Below are positions 44,924-52,715 of a DNA stretch of 64,000 nucleotides, piece after piece (positions within the stretch are counted from its first letter, which is position 1; every line of letters begins with the position of its first letter). The position numbers were made by a program, and so were the translations under genes. This DNA is from Iodobacter fluviatilis (GTDB lineage Bacteria; Pseudomonadota; Gammaproteobacteria; Burkholderiales; Chitinibacteraceae): positions 1,302,001 to 1,366,000 of the forward strand of contig NZ_CP025781.1 of NCBI RefSeq assembly GCF_004194535.1, in the 5' to 3' direction. The notes beneath the pieces were generated by a model that worked only from the letters and a program-made list of their open reading frames with translations, was not told the DNA's origin and did no database searches.

Positions 44924-45784
44924 TTAATAATCATAAAACCCTTTACCCACTTTTTTACCTAACCTTTTTGCTCTCACCATTTTTTTTAAGTATGGATGAG
45001 GACGATATTTCTGATCACCCGTTTCACTATATAAAACTTCCATTATCGACAAAACAACATCATTGCCAATTAAATCTGATAGTGCCAATGGACCTATGGG
45101 ATGATTTGCCCCAAATCTCATTGCATTATCAATGGAATCACGATCCGTAACATTTTCAGCCAAGATACAAACTGCTTCATTAATCATGGGAATTAGCATT
45201 CTATTGACAATAAAACCTGGCGAATCAGTTACAACAACAGGGCATTTCCCTATTGCCTCTGCATATTTTTTGACAGCGTTTTCTACACGATCACTGGTAT
45301 GGTAACCTCGTATAACTTCAACGAGCTTCATTAATGGAGCGGGGTTGAAAAAATGCATCCCAATCAAGTTCTCTGGCTCAATCATTGCCTGAGACAAATC
45401 TGTAATTGAAATAGATGAAGTATTAGATGCAATAATATATTTTGAATTTTCAACTAAATTTAATTTATTGATTACACCAGCTTTAACTCCTAACGATTCT
45501 TCAGCCGCTTCATGAACGAAATCACAATGTATAAATTCATCAAAACATTTCACATTTACAATTTTATTCTTTGCAGCACTTGCCACTTCAGCGGATATCC
45601 TGCCTTTCTTTGCTAGTTTATCCAAATATCGAAAGATCTCTTCCATCCTTTCATTTAGATCGGCACCACGTGCAGAACGCCAATAAACAGTTTCCACCGC
45701 ATTTGACATACTCAATAACTGCACCAAACTTGTACCCATTACGCCAGCACCAACAACACCAACAATATATTTTTCTGTACTCAT
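44924..45784 (-). CDS. 3-hydroxyacyl-CoA dehydrogenase (3-hydroxybutyryl-CoA dehydrogenase type)
   Basis: A 286-residue NAD(P) enzyme. VGVVGAGVMGTSLVQLL (~8-24) is the dinucleotide fold. CDFVHEAAEESLGVKAGVIN, IIASNTSSISITDLS and LIGMHFFNPAPLMKLVEVIR contain the Ser-Glu-His-Asn active-site region. VVVTDSPGFIVNRMLIPMIN and GPLALSDLIGNDVVL follow, ending KKVGKGFYDY. The family interconverts 3-hydroxyacyl-CoA and 3-ketoacyl-CoA in butyrate or PHB metabolism. Here it is the first gene of a glycan operon, next to an acyltransferase and aminotransferases, so it may supply 3-hydroxybutyryl-CoA for sugar acylation (inference). The 115 bp upstream are AT-rich and should hold the promoter. Confidence 0.9.
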   Translation of the reverse strand: MSTEKYIVGVVGAGVMGTSLVQLLSMSNAVETVYWRSARGADLNERMEEIFRYLDKLAKKGRISAEVASAAKNKIVNVKCFDEFIHCDFVHEAAEESLGVKAGVINKLNLVENSKYIIASNTSSISITDLSQAMIEPENLIGMHFFNPAPLMKLVEVIRGYHTSDRVENAVKKYAEAIGKCPVVVTDSPGFIVNRMLIPMINEAVCILAENVTDRDSIDNAMRFGANHPIGPLALSDLIGNDVVLSIMEVLYSETGDQKYRPHPYLKKMVRAKRLGKKVGKGFYDY

Positions 45785-45899
45785 AAGACCTCAAAAAATT
45801 TCTATAGACCAACTTTACTAAGTGTTAGTGCATATCAATAATAACTACCTTACTAAAACACTACTTTTAAATCTTATTCGTTGAAAGGTTAACTATTTA

Positions 45900-46448
45900 T
45901 TAATCAAATATGGATGCCTCTAAAAACGGGGACGCAAATTCATCTTTTTTAGACAGAACTGCTGTCATACAATCTGGCCATTCAATTCCTAAATTTAGGT
46001 CATCCCATCGTATAGATTGCTCAAGGTTCTGGTACCAATAATCTGTAGTTTTATATAAAAACTCTGCCACCTCTGACACCACGACAAAACCATGCGCAAA
46101 GCCTTCTGGTATCCATAGCTGACGCTTGTTTTCGGCACTCAGTGTAACGCCCACCCATTGCCCAAAAGTAGGTGACGATTTGCGGATATCTACGGCAACA
46201 TCAAAGACTTCCCCCAAAGTACAGCGCACTAATTTGCCTTGGGGATGCGGTGGCAATTGATAATGCAAACCACGCAATACCCCTTTTACTGAGCGGGAAT
46301 GGTTGTCTTGTACAAACTCAACTTTCTGGCCAATTGCGGCTTCAAATTTGGCGTGGTTAAAGCTTTCGTAAAAGAAACCGCGCTCGTCTCCAAAGACTTG
46401 CGGCTCGATAATTTTTACATCGCTAATTGCGGTATCAATGATTTTCAT
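45900..46448 (-). CDS. rfbC: dTDP-4-dehydrorhamnose 3,5-epimerase
   Basis: A 182-residue cupin epimerase. EPQVFGDERGFFYESFNHAK (~16-35), VQDNHSRSVKGVLRGLHYQL (~47-66, with the catalytic His), GKLVRCTLGEVFDVAVDIRK, RQLWIPEGFAHGFVV and the late YKTTDYW. Third step of dTDP-L-rhamnose synthesis. Last gene of the rfb set; 136 bp separate it from rfbA. Length matches the family (180-185). Confidence 0.96.
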   Translation of the reverse strand: MKIIDTAISDVKIIEPQVFGDERGFFYESFNHAKFEAAIGQKVEFVQDNHSRSVKGVLRGLHYQLPPHPQGKLVRCTLGEVFDVAVDIRKSSPTFGQWVGVTLSAENKRQLWIPEGFAHGFVVVSEVAEFLYKTTDYWYQNLEQSIRWDDLNLGIEWPDCMTAVLSKKDEFASPFLEASIFD

Positions 46449-46584
46449 ATTGTACTTTTCACACCAAAGATGGGCTTAGCCCATTCTTCGGGTTTTATTC
46501 CTATGTAAGAATGATTTTCTTTATCGACAAAAAACGCTCAACACAAGTGGTTGGCTAGTAAACCACGCTTACCACAAAAAATCA

Positions 46585-47490
46585 TCAGAATGTTTTGTCT
46601 TTTAGCATGTTCAATAAATACTGCCCATAGGCATTTTTCTTTAAAGGTTGGGCTAGTTTTTCTATTTGTGCAGCATCAATCCAGCCTGAGCGGTAGGCGA
46701 TTTCTTCGGGGCAGCATACTTTTAGACCTTGGCGCGATTCGATGGTTTGGATGAATTGGCTGGCTTCTAGCAAGGACTCATGGGTGCCGGTATCTAGCCA
46801 AGCATAGCCTCGGCCCATAGTTTGTACGTCTAGCTCGCCCATGGCTAAGTAGGCAGCGTTTACATCGGTGATTTCTAGTTCTCCACGAGGGGACGGTTTA
46901 ATCGCCTTGGCAATTTCTATTACGCGATTGTCGTAGAAATAAAGGCCCGTTACGGCGTAGTTTGATTTCGGTTTGAGTGGTTTTTCTTCTAGGCTAACGG
47001 CTTTGCCTTGCTCATCAAACTCCACTACACCGTAGCGCTCAGGGTCGGTAACGCGGTAGGCAAATACGCTGGCACCGCTGGTTTTGGCCGATGCGTCTTG
47101 TAATAATCCAGCAAAATCGTGGCCGTAGTAGATGTTGTCACCCAACACCAAAGCGCAATTGTCTTTGCCAATAAATTCTTCCCCAATAATAAAGGCTTGG
47201 GCAAGGCCGTCTGGGCTGGCTTGTACTGCATATTGCAGCTGAATACCCCACTGGCTACCATCGCCCAATAATTGCTCAAAGCGCGGGGTGTCTTGCGGGG
47301 TGGAGATAATCAGGATTTCTTTGATGCCCGCCAGCAGCAAGGTACAAAGCGGGTAGTAAATCATCGGCTTATCATAAATAGGTAGCAGCTGCTTACTCAC
47401 GGCTAAGGTGGCCGGATAAAGACGAGTGCCACTGCCACCGGCTAAGATAATGCCTTTGCGAGTTGATGTGCTTGTATTAGAAGTTGTCAT
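46585..47490 (-). CDS. rfbA: glucose-1-phosphate thymidylyltransferase
   Basis: A 301-residue nucleotidyltransferase. [20 protein letters not shown] (~12-31) holds the nucleotide-binding loop; [63 protein letters not shown] and [19 protein letters not shown] are all present. It makes dTDP-glucose from dTTP and glucose-1-phosphate, the first step of the dTDP-rhamnose route. A short REP-like hairpin lies upstream, between it and the DUF2442 gene. Confidence 0.97.
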   Translation of the reverse strand: MTTSNTSTSTRKGIILAGGSGTRLYPATLAVSKQLLPIYDKPMIYYPLCTLLLAGIKEILIISTPQDTPRFEQLLGDGSQWGIQLQYAVQASPDGLAQAFIIGEEFIGKDNCALVLGDNIYYGHDFAGLLQDASAKTSGASVFAYRVTDPERYGVVEFDEQGKAVSLEEKPLKPKSNYAVTGLYFYDNRVIEIAKAIKPSPRGELEITDVNAAYLAMGELDVQTMGRGYAWLDTGTHESLLEASQFIQTIESRQGLKVCCPEEIAYRSGWIDAAQIEKLAQPLKKNAYGQYLLNMLKDKTF

Positions 47491-47513
47491 ATTTTTCTCG
47501 TTTACGGTTATCT

Positions 47514-47530
47514 GGCGGGTTTCTCCCGCC
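47514..47530. repeat. REP-like hairpin
   Basis: GGCGGG-TTTCT-CCCGCC followed by CTACAA. Same type of short palindrome as at 11515 and 52576, here between rfbA and the DUF2442 gene. Confidence 0.6.
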
Positions 47531-47541
47531 CTACAAATTCA

Positions 47542-47811
47542 TTATGCTTGCTTTAACCAAGCGATCGTCTTGCCACTTGCTCGCTCATAGAGTGTTTCTG
47601 GCGATACATCAAAGCCACAATGCCATACCAAGGTCGGCCATTCATCCAAGTAAAATTGAGCAAATAAGGTTTGATCTCTTAGCGGCCAAGCAATTGGATA
47701 GCGCTGGATTAAATCACTTAAATCTACAATTCCGCGCTCGTCATTATTAAATTCCAATGCAATACGATAGCCATCCAGATATTGAGCAGATCGAACATGG
47801 ATCATTTTCAT
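47542..47811 (-). CDS. DUF2442 family protein
   Basis: An 89-residue protein. RSAQYLDGYRIALEFNNDER, GIVDLSDLIQRYP, WPLRDQTLFAQFYLDEWPTL and VWHCGFDVSPETLYER follow the DUF2442 pattern. DUF2442 proteins are small, of unknown function, and often sit beside toxin-antitoxin-like genes. The ATG overlaps the hepT stop (ATGA), so it is translationally coupled to the HepT/MntA pair and may be a third member of that module. Confidence 0.85.
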   Translation of the reverse strand: MKMIHVRSAQYLDGYRIALEFNNDERGIVDLSDLIQRYPIAWPLRDQTLFAQFYLDEWPTLVWHCGFDVSPETLYERASGKTIAWLKQA

Positions 47812-48251
47812 CCTTTAATGCCACGCACCTCATCAGGATTACATTGAAATGGGGTATTTAAAAAATCCAGCATAAATTGATAGGCATTCGTTTCAAGCAA
47901 ACGATAAATCACCCTGCTGTCTAAATTCAAATAATCATGCACAATTCTATTTCTCAGTCCTACTGCCCTTTGCCAAGCTTGTAACTCTTCACTCGTTTGC
48001 AAGCGCAATTGATGCAGCAAGGCAAAACAATCATATGCGCTCACTGGCGCAACTTGTCCCTGTGCTTTTAGCAAATGTTTTGCCTTGCCAATTGCGCTTT
48101 CTGTAATCACCTGTAGCGCATGAGCGACTCCAGAAAACTCCAATGCGCTGAGGCTATGATTTTGCTGCAAGCGCTGCTTTGCTTCCTGCAAAATTAAAGC
48201 TTGCCTTGCCGCATGGGCAGCGGTTTCAGCTTGATAGGTATTAAACTTCAT
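47808..48251 (-). CDS. hepT: HepT-like HEPN-domain toxin (DUF86-type RNase)
   Basis: A 147-residue, all-helical protein. RNRIVHDYLN near residues 108-117 is the R-x4-H-x-Y HEPN signature that carries the RNase active site. The first ~100 residues are the four-helix HEPN bundle (LEFSGVAHALQVITESAIGK, DCFALLHQLRL). It pairs with the MNT nucleotidyltransferase encoded just upstream, the two genes overlapping by 11 bp. In characterised HepT/MntA systems the antitoxin AMPylates the tyrosine of this motif to silence the RNase. The pair is embedded in the rfb set between rfbD and rfbA. Confidence 0.88.
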   Translation of the reverse strand: MKFNTYQAETAAHAARQALILQEAKQRLQQNHSLSALEFSGVAHALQVITESAIGKAKHLLKAQGQVAPVSAYDCFALLHQLRLQTSEELQAWQRAVGLRNRIVHDYLNLDSRVIYRLLETNAYQFMLDFLNTPFQCNPDEVRGIKG

Positions 48252-48621
48252 GCTCTTTTTCCCACTGAAACATTTCCAGCTCGCGCCATGTTTTCGTTAA
48301 AAAACGACTCCAAACCAGCGTGTTATCTCCCTTTAGTAGCACGCCGTAATTCGCTATTTGCTCACGCATAGCAAGGCCTGCTTGGGCAATATCAATTAAA
48401 TCCAGCTGATCTGGATGCAGGCCCGTGGCTTGTGCCAACTGCACTTGCAAATCACCAAGCTGCTGGTAACGCTCCAGCGGGTCAATGCCATATTCAAATG
48501 CAATGCCAATATCCCAATCACTCTCCGCATGGGCGCTGCCATTGGCACGGCTGCCCACTAAAACAGCAAAGCTGACTTTAGTGGCCTGCTCCAGTGCTGT
48601 TTGCAAGCGCTGCAATGACAT
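48241..48621 (-). CDS. mntA: MntA-like nucleotidyltransferase antitoxin
   Basis: About 126 residues from the ATG at 48621. The minimal nucleotidyltransferase motif GSRANGSAHAESDWDIGIAF (GS..(7-10)..DxD) is at ~27-46, and a third Asp lies in LDLIDIAQAG. This is the MNT family that AMPylates HEPN toxins. The start overlaps the rfbD stop as TAATG, so expression is tied to rhamnose synthesis genes. The frame is open further upstream, but only as a shadow of rfbD. It overlaps the hepT gene by 11 bp. Confidence 0.88.
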   Translation of the reverse strand: MSLQRLQTALEQATKVSFAVLVGSRANGSAHAESDWDIGIAFEYGIDPLERYQQLGDLQVQLAQATGLHPDQLDLIDIAQAGLAMREQIANYGVLLKGDNTLVWSRFLTKTWRELEMFQWEKEHEV

Positions 48622-49541
48622 TAGTTTTTGCTCAGCAAGGTCATCACTTGCGTCACACCGTCTTGCCAATCTGGCAGACAAAGGCCAAAGGCGGCTTGTA
48701 GCTTTTCTGTGCTTAGCTGTGAATTTGCTGGCCTTGGTGCGGGTAAGGGGTAAGCGCTGGTTGGGATGGGGAGAATTTGTGTAGCTTTAACTTGAACGTC
48801 AGCCGCTTTTGCTCGCTCAACCACGCTCTCTGCATAGCCATGCCACGTTGTACTTCCAGCGGCAACTAGATGATAAGTACCATATAAGACAGGGAGTGGG
48901 GAGTCGGGAGTTAGGGATTGCTCCGAGGCTAAAATTTGCTGAATCGCATGAGCGGTCACATCGGCCAATAAGCTTGCCGCAGTCGGCGCGCCGTGTTGGT
49001 CGGCGATGATTTTTAGCTCCTCCCGCTCACCCGCCAAGCGCAAGATGGTTTTCAGGAAGTTGCCGCCGTGCGCGCCAAACACCCAGCTGGTTCTAAATAT
49101 CAGATGCCGTGGATTGGCGGCGGCAATCGCCAGCTCTCCGGCTAACTTAGTCTTTCCATACACAGACTGCGGGTTAGGCGTGTCAGTCTCGCTATACCAG
49201 CCGTCTTTTGTGCCATCAAACACATAATCGGTGGAGTAATGCACCAGCAAAGCGCCAATCTTAGCCGCTTCCTCTGCAAAAACTTGTGGGGCAATCGTGT
49301 TAATTGCGCACGCTAGCTCTGGCTCGCTTTCGGCCTTATCCACTGCCGTATGCGCAGCAGGGTTCACAATCACATGTGGCTGTGTTCTGGCGACCAGTGC
49401 TCGTATCGCTGCTGGATCACTTAAATCACAACCATCCCGATCAACCGCAATCACCGTACCCAGCACGGCTAGGCTGCGCTGCAGCTCAAAACCGAGTTGG
49501 CCGTTTTTGCCGGTCAATAGAATACGAATAGTTTGCTTCAT
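48621..49541 (-). CDS. rfbD: dTDP-4-dehydrorhamnose reductase
   Basis: A 306-residue short-chain dehydrogenase. LLTGKNGQLGFELQRSLAVL (~8-27), NPAAHTAVDKAESEPELA, HYSTDYVFDGTK and YGKTKLAGELAI (YxxxK) are present, with FRTSWVFGAHGGNFLKT further on. Fourth step of dTDP-L-rhamnose synthesis. A stretch near residues 210-225 (SLTPDSPLPV) is encoded by a low-complexity GGGAGTGGGGAGTCGGGAGT repeat that also occurs in intergenic DNA at 58796 and resembles 56582. It looks like a repeat inserted in frame in a surface loop just before YHLVAAGSTTWHGYA. Confidence 0.95.
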   Translation of the reverse strand: MKQTIRILLTGKNGQLGFELQRSLAVLGTVIAVDRDGCDLSDPAAIRALVARTQPHVIVNPAAHTAVDKAESEPELACAINTIAPQVFAEEAAKIGALLVHYSTDYVFDGTKDGWYSETDTPNPQSVYGKTKLAGELAIAAANPRHLIFRTSWVFGAHGGNFLKTILRLAGEREELKIIADQHGAPTAASLLADVTAHAIQQILASEQSLTPDSPLPVLYGTYHLVAAGSTTWHGYAESVVERAKAADVQVKATQILPIPTSAYPLPAPRPANSQLSTEKLQAAFGLCLPDWQDGVTQVMTLLSKN

Positions 49542-49564
49542 TTTGACCTACTCTTCACTGGGAT

Positions 49565-50290
49565 CTACTTTTCACTGGCTAAAGCAGCTTGCAAGCTAGC
49601 TTCTAATTGATTAAATGCACCAATATAAGCGCCTACTTTGCCTAATAAAGCAGACACCTCTCGCTCGTCATAAACATGGCTGGATAAATTACGCATTTCT
49701 ATCATGTCTAGCCAAAGAGCCTCATCCTGAAGTAAGCCTTGAGCAAAAGCGTCTTTAAAAATAGCGCGGGGATTTTTGCTATCAATTCCCACAAAATCTA
49801 AATAGCGCTTTAATGCTTTCCAAGACATTTCAAAAGTAAACTCGAAACGCTGCACGTTAATATCCAAGACCACATCGCCAAAACCTTCTTGGCGTAAGGC
49901 AATCGCTTCTTCTTGCACCAAGCGTAAACGTCGCAACGCTCTGGAGAAATACAATAAGCCGTCTTCTGCACGCAATTGCTTGCTGGCACTGAATAACACC
50001 CGCCCAGTCTCTTTCACCCTTTGAGAAAAACGCGGCTCAGCATGGGCAATATTAGCGACGTCAATTTTGATTAAGGTTGGCAACAAATCCACTTCTGCAC
50101 GAATTATGGCCATGCTTTCAGAACTGGCATTTGCATCATCAAAGGCAAAATCATAATCACTGGTCTCCTTGGCTTCACCATCCACGCGTGAGCCAAACAA
50201 CCAGATTCTGCTTGGATTTAAATGGCGCAAAATAATGCCCACTACCGCATCAATCAGTTTCTTATCCAAAACCGGCGTCACTTCTGCCAT
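49565..50290 (-). CDS. fused nucleotidyltransferase-HEPN/substrate-binding protein
   Basis: About 241 residues. N-terminal MNT domain (~1-100): IWLFGSRVDGEAKETSDYDF, the GS..(8)..DxD motif, and a further acidic strand LIKIDVANI. C-terminal helical domain (~110-240): ALRRLRLVQEEAIALRQEGF, VQRFEFTFEMSWKALKRYLD and MIEMRNLSSHVYDE, typical of the HI0074-type nucleotidyltransferase substrate-binding family (RN..(4)HxY-like). The two are usually separate genes, so this is a fusion of the two components in one chain. ATG at 50290 lies a few bases past the rfbB stop; the frame open upstream is a shadow of rfbB. A self-contained toxin-antitoxin-like protein is possible; function not proven. Confidence 0.82.
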   Translation of the reverse strand: MAEVTPVLDKKLIDAVVGIILRHLNPSRIWLFGSRVDGEAKETSDYDFAFDDANASSESMAIIRAEVDLLPTLIKIDVANIAHAEPRFSQRVKETGRVLFSASKQLRAEDGLLYFSRALRRLRLVQEEAIALRQEGFGDVVLDINVQRFEFTFEMSWKALKRYLDFVGIDSKNPRAIFKDAFAQGLLQDEALWLDMIEMRNLSSHVYDEREVSALLGKVGAYIGAFNQLEASLQAALASEK

Positions 50291-50294
50291 TTTT

Positions 50295-51353
50295 TTAAGC
50301 CCCGTATTGCTGATCAATCCAGTCCTGATAATGACCACTACTTACATTCTGCACCCAATCCTGGTGAGTCAGATACCAATCTACCGTTTTAGCAATACCT
50401 GTTTCAAAGGTTTCCGCAGGTTTCCAGCCTAGCTCTCGCTCTAGCTTACTCGCATCAATGGCGTAGCGCTTATCGTGGCCGGGGCGATCTGTTACATAGG
50501 TGACTTGCTCAGCGTAAGCCTTGCCATCACTTCTCGGCTGTCGCTCGTCAAGAATCTGGCAGATGGTGTGGACTACATCTAAATTCGGCTTTTCATTCCA
50601 GCCGCCTACATTATAAGTTTCACCCACTACGCCCGCTTCCAACACGCGGCGAATGGCGCTGCAATGATCTTTTACATACAGCCAGTCGCGAATCTGCTGG
50701 CCATCGCCATAAATCGGCAAGGCTTTACCAGCAAGGGCATTCAGAATCACCAGCGGGATCAACTTTTCAGGGAAATGATAAGGGCCGTAATTATTGGAGC
50801 AATTGGTGGTTAATACCGGCAGTCCATAGGTATGGTGCCACGCTCGAACCAAATGATCGGATGCGGCTTTAGATGCGGAATACGGGCTGTTTGGCTCGTA
50901 AGCCTTGGTTTCGGTAAAGGCAGGGTCATCAACCGCTAAAGAGCCATAAACTTCATCGGTAGACACATGCAAAAAGCGAAAAGCAGTTTTATTATCCGCA
51001 GCTAAATCTGTCCAATAGCCGCGCACGGCTTCTAGCAAATTAAATGTGCCCACTACATTGGTCTGAATAAACTCGCCCGGGCCGCTAATGGATCGATCCA
51101 CATGCGATTCAGCGGCAAAATTAATCACAGCACGGGGCTGATATTTGGCCAGTAATTCGCTGATTACGGCTTTATCGCCAATATCTGCGCGCACAAAAAT
51201 ATGCCGTGCATCGTTTTTTAATGAGGCTAAGGTATCTAGATTGCCAGCATAAGTGAGCTTATCTACATTAATAAGCGGCTCATCAGACTGGGCCAGCCAA
51301 TCCAATACAAAATTACCACCAATAAAACCTGCACCACCCGTGACTAAAATCAT
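50295..51353 (-). CDS. rfbB: dTDP-glucose 4,6-dehydratase
   Basis: About 352 residues. [20 protein letters not shown] starts with the NAD loop. [61 protein letters not shown] (YxxxK) and [20 protein letters not shown] follow, all hallmarks of RmlB. Second step of dTDP-rhamnose synthesis. The ATG at 51353 overlaps the stop of the chain-length gene (ATGA), preferred over the ATG at 51368 inside that gene. Confidence 0.97.
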   Translation of the reverse strand: MILVTGGAGFIGGNFVLDWLAQSDEPLINVDKLTYAGNLDTLASLKNDARHIFVRADIGDKAVISELLAKYQPRAVINFAAESHVDRSISGPGEFIQTNVVGTFNLLEAVRGYWTDLAADNKTAFRFLHVSTDEVYGSLAVDDPAFTETKAYEPNSPYSASKAASDHLVRAWHHTYGLPVLTTNCSNNYGPYHFPEKLIPLVILNALAGKALPIYGDGQQIRDWLYVKDHCSAIRRVLEAGVVGETYNVGGWNEKPNLDVVHTICQILDERQPRSDGKAYAEQVTYVTDRPGHDKRYAIDASKLERELGWKPAETFETGIAKTVDWYLTHQDWVQNVSSGHYQDWIDQQYGA

Positions 51354-52549
51354 GCTACGCCCTTCCATGTGTTCTTTAATAAATCCAGACGCTGTTTTTG
51401 CTCTGGATTTGTACCCATTTTATTCATTGCTTCTAGGATAAAGCTCGCCAAAATAGCCAAAAAGAAGCCCGCAAATAAGGCCAGTAAAATTAAAATGGCA
51501 CGTTTAGGTTTGGCTTTTCTTTCTGGGGCAATGGCGCTATCTAATACCTGAATATTTGCACCATCTTTGGCTTCATCTAATTTAGCAATTTCATATTGCT
51601 TAGACATCAACTCAAATAGTGTTTCTTGGTATTTCACATCACGCATTTTGCGAATGTAATCCAAACCAATTCCTGGCGCTTTGCTCTTAGCGATGAGCAC
51701 ATCTTCATTCTCATCCCCGCCCTTGCTCATATCTACCAGCTGGGTTTGCAGGCTATCAAGCTCCGCCTTGGCTCTTTGTAATTCAGGATTATTCTCAGTA
51801 GCAAAATTACGCATGGCATTCAGCTGCACTTGCTTGGCCGATACTCTGGCACGTAAAGCAGCAACTGCTTCTATCGCCACTTTGCCCTGCTCATTGAGCT
51901 GCAACACACCGGTTTTTTCCTGTAACTGCCTTAAGGCAACTTCTGCGTCGGCCAGCTCTTTTTTAGCCGTAACAATCTGCCCTTCAAAAAACTGACGGCG
52001 CTGCGCTGCTTCAGTCACAGCCAACACCTTACTTAAATTACGTAGCTCTTCTACATAGGCATTAGCAATGGCAGCCGCCAGTTTTGGGTCTTTATCCTCT
52101 ACCGTAATCGAAATCAAACCATCTTTACCGCTAGCAATCTTGCTGCTGCCCTCAAGGGCAAGCAAGGTTTCACCCGCTGTTTCAGTTTCGTATACCGATT
52201 GCAACTTAAAACGCTCGACCAGTTTTTCTTCCAAACGGCGGCTTTGCATCATGGCGATATAAATATCATTCGGGCTTTTCATCCCCAACGCCGCACCTGC
52301 GCCCCCCGCCAATCCACCCAATGATGCCAACATCGCCGATGCAGAAGACTGCTGTTGTTGTGGTGGCAAAATAGTTGTTTTGGCTTCAAAAATAGGCGTG
52401 GCGACTAAGCCATACACTAAAGCTAAAATGCCAAACACAATAGGCAGGCCAAAAATTAATTTTTTATGCTTGGCCAGTACGATTAATAAATCAATCAGGC
52501 TGATTTCATCGTCCTGATCGTTTTCTTGGGTAATTACTTTGTTTTCCAT
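51350..52549 (-). CDS. wzz: polysaccharide chain-length determinant (Wzz/GNVR type)
   Basis: A 399-residue inner-membrane protein. Wzz domain at the N-terminus ([22 protein letters not shown]1 ~32-55, [16 protein letters not shown]), a long periplasmic coiled coil (~150-290, [20 protein letters not shown]), the GNVR-type segment [15 protein letters not shown], and TM2 near 355-378 after [14 protein letters not shown]. No kinase domain follows, so it is the two-TM type that sets chain length in Wzx/Wzy systems. First gene of the rfb set; the region 52550-52715 upstream holds a REP-like hairpin. Confidence 0.92.
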   Translation of the reverse strand: MENKVITQENDQDDEISLIDLLIVLAKHKKLIFGLPIVFGILALVYGLVATPIFEAKTTILPPQQQQSSASAMLASLGGLAGGAGAALGMKSPNDIYIAMMQSRRLEEKLVERFKLQSVYETETAGETLLALEGSSKIASGKDGLISITVEDKDPKLAAAIANAYVEELRNLSKVLAVTEAAQRRQFFEGQIVTAKKELADAEVALRQLQEKTGVLQLNEQGKVAIEAVAALRARVSAKQVQLNAMRNFATENNPELQRAKAELDSLQTQLVDMSKGGDENEDVLIAKSKAPGIGLDYIRKMRDVKYQETLFELMSKQYEIAKLDEAKDGANIQVLDSAIAPERKAKPKRAILILLALFAGFFLAILASFILEAMNKMGTNPEQKQRLDLLKNTWKGVA

Positions 52550-52575
52550 GGGCTCTAATCGTTATTGTTGTTTTC

Positions 52576-52634
52576 GTAGGACGGGTGCAAGCCGCGAACA
52601 AAGCTGAAAAATACGCTGGGTTCACCCGCCCTAC
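52576..52634. repeat. REP-like inverted repeat between the export and chain-length genes
   Basis: Arms GTAGGACGGGTGCAAGC and GGGTTCACCCGCCCTAC around ~25 bp. It belongs to the same short palindrome type as 11515 and 47514. It could weaken read-through from the large export gene into the rfb set. Confidence 0.6.
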
Positions 52635-52715
52635 AATGATTCAATCTTTGTCATTGTGCCGTAGCACGACAAATGGCTAAGTAGATAAAAGGGGGATTCC
52701 CTCCGTCCTAGCCGT

